Shown here one piece after another: positions 25,035-33,875 of a stretch of 62,684 nt of DNA. The notes under the pieces are model-generated. The model was not told the origin of the DNA, made no database searches, and saw only the letters and a program-made list of their open reading frames with translations. Position 1 is the first letter of the stretch. Each line of letters opens with the position of its first letter. The stretch lies in the NCBI GenBank assembly GCA_046635845.1, contig JAQQXN010000004.1; one strand, given 5' to 3'. The position numbers were made by a program, and so were the translations under genes. Source of the DNA: UBA168 sp011055275. GTDB taxonomy: Archaea; Thermoproteota; Thermoprotei_A; Marsarchaeales; UBA168.

Positions 25035-25289
25035 TTACTTTGCCTTGTTTAGTTCAGAAAGGCTTAGGACTTGCGTCTCCCCGTTTGGTTTCTTTCTGTA
25101 TATGAGCATCGGTAGCACGCCGTTGTCAAGCTCGGCCTCAGCTATCTGAAGTTCGTTCATACCTTTTAGTTTTTCCTTTGGAAGAAGCGGAGGCGCACCA
25201 AGACTTAGTTGGAGCGCCCTTGCACCTATTATCCTGGTTCTTTCGTATTTTGTCAACCACGGAGGCCCTATTTTAATACTCCTCTCCAC
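25035..25289 (-). CDS. rpoK: DNA-directed RNA polymerase subunit K (Rpb6 homologue)
   Basis: This 84-residue RpoK has the family core LTKYERTRIIGARALQLSLG followed by APPLL, then the IAEAELDNGVLPMLIYRK strand and GETQVLSL. Subunit K helps hold the polymerase clamp and assembly. The GTG start at 25289 overlaps the thermosome stop by 17 nt, so the two are co-transcribed. This is a standalone subunit; the large subunits are not in the window. Confidence 0.93.
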   Translation of the reverse strand: MERSIKIGPPWLTKYERTRIIGARALQLSLGAPPLLPKEKLKGMNELQIAEAELDNGVLPMLIYRKKPNGETQVLSLSELNKAK

Positions 25290-26934
25290 CCATGCCTCCC
25301 TCTCCCGACTTAGGAGGAGCTGGAGGTGGAGCAGCGGCTGCTATTACGTCATCTATCCTAAGTATCATTACGGCGGCCTCGGTAGCTGATTTGATCACTT
25401 GTGCCTTTACCTTGGTTGGATCTATTATCTTCCTCTCTACCATGTCAGCTAGTTCTCCTTTAATGACGTCAACGCCGTAGTTCACCTTTCCCTCCATGTG
25501 AAGCGCTCTGAGCTTGACCATGGCGTCGAGAGGGGACAGGCCAGCGGTCTCAGCCAGCACCGTGGGGATGACCTCAAAGGCTTCCGCGTATTTCATGACT
25601 GCGAGCTGCTCCTTACCGCTTAGTGCTTTTGCTCTTTCCTTGAGCCTTGTGCTGAGCTCGACTTCGGGGGCTCCGCCTCCAGCAACTATCTTACCGTCCT
25701 CGAGCACGTTCTTTATAACAAACAGCGCATCGTGTATTGATCTTTCTGCCTCATCAAGTAGCATGTCACTACCCCCTCTTAAGAGGATGGTAACGGCCTT
25801 GGGATTTGCGCATCCCTCTATGAATACCATTTTCTCGGTTCCAACCTTGCGTTCTTCGACTATTTCGGCGCTGCCCAGGTCGGCGCTTGTGAGCTCGTTG
25901 AAGCTCGTGACGACTCTTGCGTTGGTTGCCTTTGCGAGCTTGTCCATGTCACTCTCTTTTGCCCTTCTCACGGCGAGGATACCGGCCTTAGCCAAGAAGT
26001 GCTGGGCGATGTCGTCAATACCCTTCTGGCATATTAGCACGTTCGCGCCGGTGGCCGCGACCTTGTTGACCATCTCCTTTAACATGTTCGTTTGCTCGTC
26101 AAGGAACGACTTGAGCTGAGTTGGAGAAGTTATCTGTATCTTAGCGGTCGTCTCAGGCTTCTCAACTTCCATGGCAGCGTTAACTATGGCTATCTTAGCC
26201 CCTTTTACGAGCCTCGGCATGCCCGGATGGACGACCTCTTTATCAAGCACTATCCCCTTTATGAGCTTAGAGTCTTCAAGGGACTCTCCTTTCTTTTTCT
26301 CTACCTTTATGTCGTCTAAGTCCACGTAGTACTTGCCATTAACTTGGCGTGCGACCTGAAGTACAGCGTCAACTGCCAAGGAGCTCAGGTAGTCTAATCC
26401 CTTCCCACCCGCAACGACCTTGCTGGAGAGGGAAGTCTCTGCCAGTTCCATGAGCTTTTCCCTGTCCTGGGGATCTATCTTCGTAGATATCCTGTCAAGT
26501 TCCTCAAGAGCCCAATAGCTGGCCTTTTGGTAGCCGCTTATTATCAAAGAGGGATGGACGTTGTCATCCAGCAGGTCCTCTGCCTTGCTGAGAAGCTCCC
26601 CAGAGAGGACAACTGCGGTCGTCGTGCCGTCGCCAACTTCAAGGTCCTGAGCCTTGGCCACCTCGACGAGCATCTTAGCCACCGGATGCTGCACCTCCAT
26701 GTCCTTAACGATGGTGTGGCCATCGTTAGTTATGGTAACATCACCAAAACTGTCGACTAGCATCTTGTCAAGGCCCTTAGGGCCGAGCGAAGTCTTCAGG
26801 GTTTCCTCAACGGTCTTAGCAACCGCTATATTGGAGCGCAGCGCTTCGGCACCTGACGTCCTCTTGGTACCCTCCTTCAAAATTAGAAGGGGTACCTCAC
26901 CCTCTTTAGAAGTCTGCAAAGCCAAACCTTTCAC
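25273..26934 (-). CDS. thsA: Thermosome subunit (group II chaperonin)
   Basis: This 553-residue chaperonin subunit forms the double-ring folding chamber. ATP-site motifs are SLGPKGLDKMLVD (N-terminal P-loop), GDGTTTAVVLSGELL, AGGGAPEVELS and DAMVKLRALH. The apical domain includes the helical protrusion region around TSPTQLKSFLDEQTNMLKE. The C-terminus is short and GGM-like (GGMGGEEY). The start is a GTG at 26934, 24-25 nt after a clear TATA box, so leaderless. Only one subunit is encoded here; other paralogues may lie elsewhere. rpoK follows in the same transcript. Confidence 0.96.
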   Translation of the reverse strand: MKGLALQTSKEGEVPLLILKEGTKRTSGAEALRSNIAVAKTVEETLKTSLGPKGLDKMLVDSFGDVTITNDGHTIVKDMEVQHPVAKMLVEVAKAQDLEVGDGTTTAVVLSGELLSKAEDLLDDNVHPSLIISGYQKASYWALEELDRISTKIDPQDREKLMELAETSLSSKVVAGGKGLDYLSSLAVDAVLQVARQVNGKYYVDLDDIKVEKKKGESLEDSKLIKGIVLDKEVVHPGMPRLVKGAKIAIVNAAMEVEKPETTAKIQITSPTQLKSFLDEQTNMLKEMVNKVAATGANVLICQKGIDDIAQHFLAKAGILAVRRAKESDMDKLAKATNARVVTSFNELTSADLGSAEIVEERKVGTEKMVFIEGCANPKAVTILLRGGSDMLLDEAERSIHDALFVIKNVLEDGKIVAGGGAPEVELSTRLKERAKALSGKEQLAVMKYAEAFEVIPTVLAETAGLSPLDAMVKLRALHMEGKVNYGVDVIKGELADMVERKIIDPTKVKAQVIKSATEAAVMILRIDDVIAAAAPPPAPPKSGEGGMGGEEY

Positions 26935-26947
26935 CGATTGATACGCT

Positions 26948-27310
26948 TTACACGCTTATAAACAATGCGTCCGCGCGTTGGGATGCAAGTCTTCGAGATT
27001 TAGCTGCTTGTTTTAACTTCTTTTTTAGAAGCTTGGCCGCGGTCGCATCTACGCCGTTATCGTTAAGTTTTGATCCGTATTTTTGCTCAAGAAGGTAGCG
27101 CAGTTTCCATATAAGCGAATATATCTTGTTCTTGGTGTATTTCCACATGGTTTTTTTCTCAAATATGGCAGGGTCCCTTGAGAGAGCGATGTCTGACACG
27201 CTTTGGTTCTCTACGAAGAATTTGTAAAGATACTCAAGCTCATCCTCGCTGAACCTAGCAAGCGGATCCCTTGTCCTCTGCTTTTTACGCTGCCTCTCCC
27301 TCTTTGCCAT
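26948..27310 (-). CDS. Small basic protein, unknown function
   Basis: I do not recognise this 120-residue protein. It begins with a strongly basic stretch (AKRERQRKKQRTRDP), followed by helices resembling a DNA-binding bundle (FSEDELEYLYKFFVENQSVSDIA, then IYSLIWKLRYLLEQKYG). It ends with another lysine/arginine-rich helix (LLKKKLKQAAKSRR). Charge and helical content suggest nucleic-acid binding; no catalytic motif is visible. It ends 14 nt before the thermosome start, and the thermosome promoter lies inside its 3' end, so the two are adjacent but separately promoted. Confidence 0.6.
   Translation of the reverse strand: MAKRERQRKKQRTRDPLARFSEDELEYLYKFFVENQSVSDIALSRDPAIFEKKTMWKYTKNKIYSLIWKLRYLLEQKYGSKLNDNGVDATAAKLLKKKLKQAAKSRRLASQRADALFISV
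26954..26963 (-). promoter_or_regulatory. TATA box for thermosome-rpoK
   Basis: On the minus strand GTTTATAAGC is centred about 24 nt before the GTG at 26934. It lies within the last codons of the upstream hypothetical gene. Confidence 0.6.
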
Positions 27311-27565
27311 TGGGTCTAAATATTTTCTGCTACTCGTTTTAACGTTTTCGGCGACTGATTTAATCTATTGAGTTGAAGCCAGGCGAGAAGCCCAAGCATG
27401 GTAAGGTCAGCTTAGCCGGCGGTTTGATCGCCGAGCGAATCGAATCCATGAGAACGGGTAACCCACTAGCGCTCCATGGTTTGGTATTACGATCTGTATC
27501 GATTCTTGAGGAATCTTTAAACCGTAAGGCCCTATCATATTGTTTTTTCTTGTAAGGATCGAAAT

Positions 27566-27574
27566 ACTTTTAAG
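27566..27574 (+). promoter_or_regulatory. TATA-like box for the second peptide importer operon
   Basis: ACTTTTAAG is centred about 27 nt before the ATG at 27597. This supports starting the binding protein at its signal peptide rather than at the upstream in-frame ATG at 27540. Confidence 0.5.
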
Positions 27575-27596
27575 CCTTGAGCCAAGCCTTTGTAAA

Positions 27597-30326
27597 ATGC
27601 AGAAAATCTACTCTTTATTAATAGCAGCAATATTCCTCGTAAGCGCGATAGCTCCGGCTGCGGCTTCAAGCGCGGTTTTGCAGCCGAACCAAGTGAGCAC
27701 TTATGGCCCGCTCATAAATAAGCTAGTTTATGAACAGATGAGCGATTCAAGTGCTTTCCTGGCGTTAGAATCGGGGAAGGTCCAGGCCATGGAGTGGCCG
27801 CTCACGATCTCCGAATACAAGTCGGCAGAAGGAATTTCAAGCCTTTACACCAACAGCACACCTAGCTATACGTTTGAAGGAATTGCCTTCAATTTCCTTC
27901 AACCCCCCATGAACAACGTGCACTTCAGGAGGGCAATGGCATATCTTACTGATTACAGCGCGTTCCAGAGCGATCTCGGCGCCGAGGTTCTGGCCGGGCC
28001 GCAGCTTTATAACCCAACGCTTTATTCAAAACCATTCTCGGCAGTTAACTGGTATGACCCGAGCCTTCCGTACCCTTACAAGTACAACCTCACGGCTGCC
28101 ATGGACGAGCTTCTGAAGGTTCCTGGCATAACTTATAACAAGGCAGCCGGGCAGTGGTATTACAATGGTTCTCCGTTCTCGCCGACCCTCTATTACAGGA
28201 GCGACGATCCGATCAGGACTGAGGCAGCTCAAGACTTTGCAAAGGCCGCCGCGCAGATCAACCTCACCATAGACCTCGTGGGCGTCACCGACGAGACGGC
28301 TAGCGGGGAGATATATAGCCCTGCAGACTCCGCCGTGATATCGCCAGGAGTTATGGGCGCAAACCTCTCCACGGTGAAGCCTCCTGTCTTTAATTACACT
28401 TACGCAAAGACCAACGACAAGTGGGACATGTACACGTTTGGATGGATCGTGTCTGCGAACCCGAACTGGCCTGACTTCTTCTTCACCAGCGAGTACGCGG
28501 GTGTGGTCGACTTTGGCAACTACTACAACCCTGAAATGGACTACTGGGGCAACGTCCTTTACTATGGGGCAGCAAACATCTCCATAGCGCAGGAAGCCGC
28601 GTGGAACGTGCAAAAGATATTCTACCAAGACCTTCCATACATAGTGTGGTTCTACGAGCCAGAGTTGTACTCCGTCTCGACAAATGGATGGTCGGGATAT
28701 GCGCTTATTCCAACTACCGGGCCTTCGACTTCAACTGGCCTTTACTATACTTCGCTGAACGTGCATCCCAGTGGGCAAGCGTACGGTGGCACGTTTACCG
28801 AGGCCCTGCACGGGGTTCCAACATCGCTTAATCCGCTATACCAGACCAACTGGGTTTGGCAAGTAGATGTCTGGCAGGAGGTCTACGATAGCCCGCTGGG
28901 CACGCCGCCGACCGGCGTTACCTCGTTGGCCATAATTCCTTGGATGGCAACCTATTCGGTCCAGAACGAGACCACAGTAGCGCTTGGCAAAGGAAACGGC
29001 TGGTGGAACCCGTTTAATGCGAGCGAGATAGTCAAGGGCCAGGTGATAACCCTTAACTTCTTCCATAACCTCACGTGGCAGGACGGTGTTCCGATAACGG
29101 CGAAGGACTACAACTTCTCGCTGTACTACTGGGACTTTCAGGGGCTGAGCGGCGCATCCACTCCAAACTCATATGCTTCGACGCCGCCTTACGGCCTGCT
29201 GGCCACATATATACCTCCTAACAACCCGTACGAGATCAAGCTCTACGTTAACTCGACTAACCTGTGGAACATATACACGCTTGACACCGCTTTGATACCA
29301 GAACACATATTCAAGTACTTCAACCCGTCCGCGGTTGCGAGCAGCACTGGTGCCATGGACACGACGCTTCCGGCGAACCAGATATCCGGTCTATCTGGAT
29401 ATTTGGCATCTGGCGTAACGAAGCTTCCTCAGTTCATACTCTGGTTGCCGAACCTGGAAGTTGGCAGCGGCCCGTTCACGTTCGTTAGCTGGAATAAGGT
29501 CTCCAACGTGATAACTCTCGTTAGGAACATACACTATTACAGGACAGCATGGTGGGCCTTCCAGCAGGGCGCGATAGCCGGTAAGCCTTTCACCTACACT
29601 ACGAACATAAATGAGACGATATACAACCCGACGTCTTCGACCTTTGAAGGTGTAGCCCCTGGCAGCACTGGGACCATTCCAATAACCAATGCCACGGGTT
29701 ATGTTGAAGTGCTGTCCAATTCGAGCCAAGTTCTCGCCAAAGCGCCGCTACAGGGAGGTTCAAACGGCGTCTATACGGCTACCATCAATACTTCCTCGCT
29801 TGCTCCAGGACTTTACGAGGTGTTTACGAACGCGACTTACACGAGCTTTGGCCTGCAAAGGTACTGGTACACCTTCACCGCGATTAACGTGAAGACCAGT
29901 GTGGCTAAGATAACCGCTCCGACGCTATCCTCCAGCTCGGTCACGAAGGGCCAGCCGGTTACAATAAGCACGCAGGCTTTGTCGTACACGGGAGCTCCTT
30001 TGGCCGGACAAACCATAGTTTTCTTGGTCAATGGTACTCAGATAGGAACGAACGTCACCAATAGCGATGGAATAGCCATGTACAAGTACACGCCATCGGC
30101 CACAGGTGTGCTTTCCGTAAGCGCCTATGCGGCTAGCAATTCATCTGTGTCATCGCCCTCGGCGAAGCTTACAGTTTCATCTCCGACTAACTACGCGCTG
30201 TACGCCATAGTAGCTGTAGTCATCATCGTGATCGTGGTCGTGGCTGTTGTGTTGCTTACGCGTAAGCCTTCTAATAAGGGAGGATCGCAACCTCAACCAG
30301 CTCAACAACAGCAAGCTCAACAATAA
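27597..30326 (+). CDS. Peptide ABC transporter substrate-binding protein with swapped lobe order, Ig-like domain and C-terminal membrane anchor
   Basis: This secreted, membrane-anchored protein has 909 residues. A signal peptide (MQKIYSLLIAAIFLVSAIAP) comes first. Residues about 30-390 match the C-terminal lobe of family 5 binding proteins (ALESGKVQAMEWPL, HFRRAMAYLTD, WPDFFFTSEY). Residues about 395-660 match the N-terminal lobe (YGGTFTEALHGVPTSLNPLY, LTWQDGVPITAKDYNFSLYYW, GSGPFTFVSW). Compared with the binding protein at the window start, the two lobes are in reverse order, as in a circular permutation. An Ig-like beta domain follows (about 765-870), then one transmembrane segment and a Q-rich cytoplasmic tail. 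Many N-x-S/T sequons suggest heavy glycosylation. It heads a seven-gene importer operon. The peptide substrate is inferred. Confidence 0.85.
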   Translation: MQKIYSLLIAAIFLVSAIAPAAASSAVLQPNQVSTYGPLINKLVYEQMSDSSAFLALESGKVQAMEWPLTISEYKSAEGISSLYTNSTPSYTFEGIAFNFLQPPMNNVHFRRAMAYLTDYSAFQSDLGAEVLAGPQLYNPTLYSKPFSAVNWYDPSLPYPYKYNLTAAMDELLKVPGITYNKAAGQWYYNGSPFSPTLYYRSDDPIRTEAAQDFAKAAAQINLTIDLVGVTDETASGEIYSPADSAVISPGVMGANLSTVKPPVFNYTYAKTNDKWDMYTFGWIVSANPNWPDFFFTSEYAGVVDFGNYYNPEMDYWGNVLYYGAANISIAQEAAWNVQKIFYQDLPYIVWFYEPELYSVSTNGWSGYALIPTTGPSTSTGLYYTSLNVHPSGQAYGGTFTEALHGVPTSLNPLYQTNWVWQVDVWQEVYDSPLGTPPTGVTSLAIIPWMATYSVQNETTVALGKGNGWWNPFNASEIVKGQVITLNFFHNLTWQDGVPITAKDYNFSLYYWDFQGLSGASTPNSYASTPPYGLLATYIPPNNPYEIKLYVNSTNLWNIYTLDTALIPEHIFKYFNPSAVASSTGAMDTTLPANQISGLSGYLASGVTKLPQFILWLPNLEVGSGPFTFVSWNKVSNVITLVRNIHYYRTAWWAFQQGAIAGKPFTYTTNINETIYNPTSSTFEGVAPGSTGTIPITNATGYVEVLSNSSQVLAKAPLQGGSNGVYTATINTSSLAPGLYEVFTNATYTSFGLQRYWYTFTAINVKTSVAKITAPTLSSSSVTKGQPVTISTQALSYTGAPLAGQTIVFLVNGTQIGTNVTNSDGIAMYKYTPSATGVLSVSAYAASNSSVSSPSAKLTVSSPTNYALYAIVAVVIIVIVVVAVVLLTRKPSNKGGSQPQPAQQQQAQQ

Positions 30327-30430
30327 AAATATATTTTTTGAATAGTTTGATTTTAACAAGTTGCTTTAGGTTCGCGAGTTTCCCTTGGTGCGCTTTTGTT
30401 TTGCGCTTTTCAGTTAGTTGCATTCTTCAC

Positions 30431-30456
30431 AAGAGGTCAGCTGTCCTCTTCACGAA
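30431..30456 (+). repeat. Dispersed hairpin repeat, copy 2
   Basis: AAGAGGTCAGCTGTCC then TCTTCACGAA can fold through AAGAGG/CCTCTT around a CAGCTG loop. It matches 23121-23147 with few differences. It sits in the 234 nt gap between the binding protein and permease genes. The rest of that gap is AT-rich and holds the promoter at 30529-30538. Confidence 0.45.
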
Positions 30457-30528
30457 ATTTTTAAGGCGATCAGGGACCGATAAAACAAAGTGCAAAAATC
30501 GATCTTTTGAATGAACTACCGCCCAAAA

Positions 30529-30538
30529 CGCTTAAAGC
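30529..30538 (+). promoter_or_regulatory. TATA-like box for the permease genes
   Basis: CGCTTAAAGC is centred about 27 nt before the TTG at 30561. It suggests a second transcript starting after the binding protein, so the binding protein and the membrane parts can be made at different levels. Confidence 0.5.
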
Positions 30539-30560
30539 AGAGGTTCATTAACTTTCAATA

Positions 30561-31571
30561 TTGAGCCTGAGAGGATTCATACTAAGGCGCCTAGGTACCA
30601 TGATAGTGGTTTTAGTAGTGGTTGCTGCAATAAACTTTTTCTTGTTCCAGATACTGCCTTTTTACGTTCTGCACGTTAACCCAGAACAGTGGTTTGTGCC
30701 CTTACCGTCGGGGAGCGTACATAACGTGGCGTACATAGAGAAGATAAGGGCGCAGGTTATCGCAGCCATGGGCTTCAACCTGCCCGTGTATGAAAGGTTC
30801 TTTGTCTATCTCAGGTCGATGTTTACCTTCAACTTCGGTTATAACGTGGGAGGAGCCCTATCAGGTCCCGTCATAGTTACCATAGAACGCTTCGCACCTT
30901 ATACGATCCTTCTCCTGGGTTCCTCTACGGTGGCGGCTTACATAGTGGGTATTTACCTCGGTGTCGTTTCTGCGGCTAAGAGGGGGCAAGTAGCCGACGT
31001 CGCCTCGTTTACCACACTTCTGTTCCTATATGCTATGCCATCTTTCTGGATTGGCACCCTCCTGCTGATCTTTTTCGCCTTTTCGATGAAGCTGTTTCCG
31101 ATCGACGCGGAAGCGTACTTTTCGTCTTTCCATGGGATAGCCTTTGTGGGAGCTCTGCTTAAAGCGATGGTACTCCCATTTACCTCCCTTCTTCTCGTAA
31201 GCATAGGCGGCGTCTACTTAATAATGCGCAGTACAACAATAGACGTATTGAGCGAAGACTACATAATGATGGCTAGGGCCAAGGGCCTTTCAAACTCTGC
31301 AATCCTATACAAGCACGCGCTGAGAAATGCCATACTTCCAATTATAACGCTGTTCGCGATATCCATGGGTTTCATCTTGTCAGGAGCCGTCATCACAGAG
31401 ACCATATTCTCTTGGCCTGGGCTGGGATATTGGACCTTTGTGGCTATTGAGACGCTTGACTTTCCCTTGGAGCAAGCGATCTTCTTTGTGATATCCATAA
31501 TGGTTGTAGCCGCAAACTTCATTGCCGATCTGCTGTACGGTTTCCTTGATCCAAGGATTAGAGCGGGGTGA
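30561..31571 (+). CDS. Peptide ABC transporter permease, OppB/DppB type
   Basis: This 336-residue permease of the second importer starts with a transmembrane segment (IVVLVVVAAINFFLFQI), then an external loop. The core domain of five more segments has the EAA-like loop EDYIMMARAKGLSNSAILYKHALRN and the ending FLDPRIRAG typical of OppB. The TTG start sits at leaderless distance from the promoter and no SD is seen. It overlaps the next permease region by the TGA/GTG junction. Confidence 0.92.
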   Translation: MSLRGFILRRLGTMIVVLVVVAAINFFLFQILPFYVLHVNPEQWFVPLPSGSVHNVAYIEKIRAQVIAAMGFNLPVYERFFVYLRSMFTFNFGYNVGGALSGPVIVTIERFAPYTILLLGSSTVAAYIVGIYLGVVSAAKRGQVADVASFTTLLFLYAMPSFWIGTLLLIFFAFSMKLFPIDAEAYFSSFHGIAFVGALLKAMVLPFTSLLLVSIGGVYLIMRSTTIDVLSEDYIMMARAKGLSNSAILYKHALRNAILPIITLFAISMGFILSGAVITETIFSWPGLGYWTFVAIETLDFPLEQAIFFVISIMVVAANFIADLLYGFLDPRIRAG

Positions 31572-31576
31572 AGCCA

Positions 31577-33136
31577 ATGAGCTGGTCGTCTAAGCACCAG
31601 GGGATAAGCGAGTTCTTCCACAACAAGTTGGGCATAACTGGGTTAGCTATAATTGTGTTCTTCACGTTCACGGCCCTTTGCGCGCCGCTTTTGACCTCGA
31701 ATTCACCGAATCAGATTTACGTAACGGGTCCATGGGCTGTTCCACAGTGGGCGACCGCGTTCCCGCAGTACTCTGACCTTCCATCGAACATGCTTGTTAC
31801 GAGCGCCGACCTAGCGAACTGGCGTATTACCACAGCCAGCTCGACGCAGGCCACGCCTCAGCAGGTCGCCTTACCGGCCTCCGCGCTTAATGGGCTCGGC
31901 TTCAAGTTCGATCCGAGAGAGGCGCTCCTGATAAGCAGCGCTGTGCCGTACTCCGCGAAAACTTTCTCGGGAGAAACCGTGGCAAGCCTTTCGTATAATT
32001 TCACTTACGAATACAAGCCTCCGTATGACTTTACTTTTGGCGATATAATATACGTTGCCAACGTGAGTAACGTTGCCGACTTCTACTTCAGGTTCATATT
32101 GAGTGGCCCAAGTGGGACGTACAAGCTCACCAGTTACGCTATTATGTCGAATTCGCCGGTTGAGGTCATAAGCTACAGAAACGGAATCCCGGTAGGAAGA
32201 TGGTACGATATATCCCTATCAAACGTGTTGCCTGATGTTAACACGGCCGCTTTGGGACCTTCTGGGTCTACTGCAGTCGATAGCGGTCAGATATTCTTAG
32301 CTAAGAAGGGGATTTACAACTATACGGTCCAGCTGGTAATTATACCGCAACAGGGGGAGACGGCCTTTGTTAAGGTTTACATGGAGCCAGCTTACTTCCA
32401 CGTGCTTGGCAGAGCCTACGGCCTACTGGGCAGCGACGACAAGGGGAGGGACCTTTGGTCGCAGTTCGTCTATGGGTCGCGGATCTCCATCGAAGTGGGC
32501 CTGCTTGCTTCAGCGGCTACCGTGGTGATTGGGACCTTCCTCGGGTTGTTTTCCGCCATAGAGGGTGGTGTGCTGGACGAGTTTTGGATGAGGGTAGCTG
32601 ACGTGATACTGGTGCTGCCTTTCCTGCCGCTGGCAATCGTTATCCTGTTCGTGTTTACTCAAAGCCCCGTGGTTCAGAAAGATCCGTCGATACTTTACAT
32701 ATGGCTGGTGGTTCTCTTCTCAGTCCTTTCATGGCCAGGGTTGGCAAGGGTAATTAGGTCACAGGCTTTATCGCTTAAGGAGAGAGGATACGTGGAAGCA
32801 GCCAGGGCTTTGGGTGCTGGGAAGCTCTACATAATGAACAAGCATTTGCTTCCTAACATAATGGGTCTGGTGTACGCGAACTTAGCGTTAAGTGTTCCTG
32901 GTTTTATATTAACTGAGGCATCTCTCGATTTCCTGTTTCCAAATGCCTCCACAATACCCACTTGGGGAAGGATGATAGCAAAAGCGTACGAGCATGCCGC
33001 GTCAGCTACCGCGTATGGGTTCGGTTGGTGGTGGTTCCTGTTCCCTGGCCTGGCCATCGTGCTTCTCTCGCTGGCATTTGTGTTGCTGGGATACGCGCTA
33101 GACGAGATATTCAACCCACGGCTGAGGAAGCGGTAA
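31577..33136 (+). CDS. Peptide ABC transporter permease, OppC/DppC type, with a large extracytoplasmic insert
   Basis: This permease of about 519 residues is some 200 longer than the DppC in the first operon. After TM1 (ITGLAIIVFFTFTALCAPLL) come about 240 residues, predicted outside the membrane, rich in beta strands and N-x-S/T sequons (for example NFTYEYKP, NVSNVADFY). The standard permease core then resumes at LLGSDDKGRDLWSQFVYGSR. The EAA loop is ERGYVEAARALGAGKLYIMNKHLLPN. The insert may dock the large anchored binding protein. GGGGTGA precedes the ATG at 31577; a GTG at 31568 is an alternative start. Confidence 0.88.
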   Translation: MSWSSKHQGISEFFHNKLGITGLAIIVFFTFTALCAPLLTSNSPNQIYVTGPWAVPQWATAFPQYSDLPSNMLVTSADLANWRITTASSTQATPQQVALPASALNGLGFKFDPREALLISSAVPYSAKTFSGETVASLSYNFTYEYKPPYDFTFGDIIYVANVSNVADFYFRFILSGPSGTYKLTSYAIMSNSPVEVISYRNGIPVGRWYDISLSNVLPDVNTAALGPSGSTAVDSGQIFLAKKGIYNYTVQLVIIPQQGETAFVKVYMEPAYFHVLGRAYGLLGSDDKGRDLWSQFVYGSRISIEVGLLASAATVVIGTFLGLFSAIEGGVLDEFWMRVADVILVLPFLPLAIVILFVFTQSPVVQKDPSILYIWLVVLFSVLSWPGLARVIRSQALSLKERGYVEAARALGAGKLYIMNKHLLPNIMGLVYANLALSVPGFILTEASLDFLFPNASTIPTWGRMIAKAYEHAASATAYGFGWWWFLFPGLAIVLLSLAFVLLGYALDEIFNPRLRKR

Positions 33137-33161
33137 ATCGCACTGGTCCTAGGTAATCGAG

Positions 33162-33761
33162 ATGAAAAAGAGGCTCTTTTTGGAATCTTGTGTGGTGCTT
33201 TTGATGGTCTTAGCAGGTGTTTCATTTTATCTGTTTTATCCTAAAAGCTACGTGAGGCCAGGTTTATCGCTTCAATACAATGAAACCGTTGGGCTAAAGA
33301 ACAGTCCCACTAATGTTGAGTTTAACATAAGCGTCACAAGAGTGAAGGGACAACTCATATACTTCAATTACACGGTCATGGGGGCTCTAAATGCCACTTT
33401 CAGTCATCCCGTGACGACGCAAAACATCACCGCTTTCTTTGACCCTTTTTACAACTATACCTACGTAGCCATCGAGTACTTCGGGCTACCCTTGTTCGTT
33501 TCTGGGCTTCACGATGGTATGGGATCAACCATAGTGAAGCTTTCAGGGATCCCTTTCAACGCATCATATTCGGTTATCGGCACTTACGTTAGCGTCAACC
33601 TCACGTCCCTGATCAAGAAAGAGGGCATACCCGTGATCACGATGGTTTTCGCTGGCAATTATAATTCACATGGGATCCTTGTGGACTGCAACGTGACTAG
33701 CGTTTCCGAAGGGATATCGGTTTACGAGACCGTGAAGCTGATAAGTGAATTCATGAAATGA
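33162..33761 (+). CDS. Hypothetical membrane-anchored surface protein in the peptide importer operon
   Basis: This 199-residue protein has an N-terminal signal anchor (LESCVVLLMVLAGVSFYLFYP) and an external domain of beta character with about eight N-x-S/T sequons (NETVG, NISVTR, NYTVMG, NATFSH, NITAFF, NASYSV, NLTSL, NVTSVS). I recognise no family. It lies 25 nt after the permease and before the ATPase genes, on the same strand. It may be an accessory surface part of this importer; that is inference from position only. Confidence 0.6.
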   Translation: MKKRLFLESCVVLLMVLAGVSFYLFYPKSYVRPGLSLQYNETVGLKNSPTNVEFNISVTRVKGQLIYFNYTVMGALNATFSHPVTTQNITAFFDPFYNYTYVAIEYFGLPLFVSGLHDGMGSTIVKLSGIPFNASYSVIGTYVSVNLTSLIKKEGIPVITMVFAGNYNSHGILVDCNVTSVSEGISVYETVKLISEFMK

Positions 33762-33832
33762 ACGATTAGCTCGGCAGCTGACGACAGGGCCTATTCGCGC
33801 ATTTTCTCCGGTGGATCTGAAGTTTGGGAAAG

Positions 33833-33842
33833 TTTATAAGTG
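33833..33842 (+). promoter_or_regulatory. TATA box for the oppD-oppF genes
   Basis: GTTTATAAGT lies about 38 nt before the ATG at 33876. This would leave a short leader of about 12 nt, unlike the leaderless genes around it. Confidence 0.45.
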
Positions 33843-33875
33843 GTCAATTGCGTTACAAAAAGTTCGGTGTAAAAC

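Noticed and set aside
24204..26941. Long plus-strand frames opposite the site-2 protease and thermosome genes (for example 25514-26119)
   Set aside because: They are antisense shadows of well-conserved genes; their translations are low-complexity and serine- or leucine-rich.
27373..27555. A 60-codon frame before the second binding protein
   Set aside because: The translation looks unlike any family, its promoter spacing is poor, and it overlaps the promoter of the binding protein gene. It could be a remnant, but I cannot support it.
30501..30525. TGAACTACC near 30512 as the end of an insertion element paired with the hairpin at 30431
   Set aside because: The order of left and right ends would be opposite to that of the 22.8-23.1 kb element, and no other shared sequence lies between.
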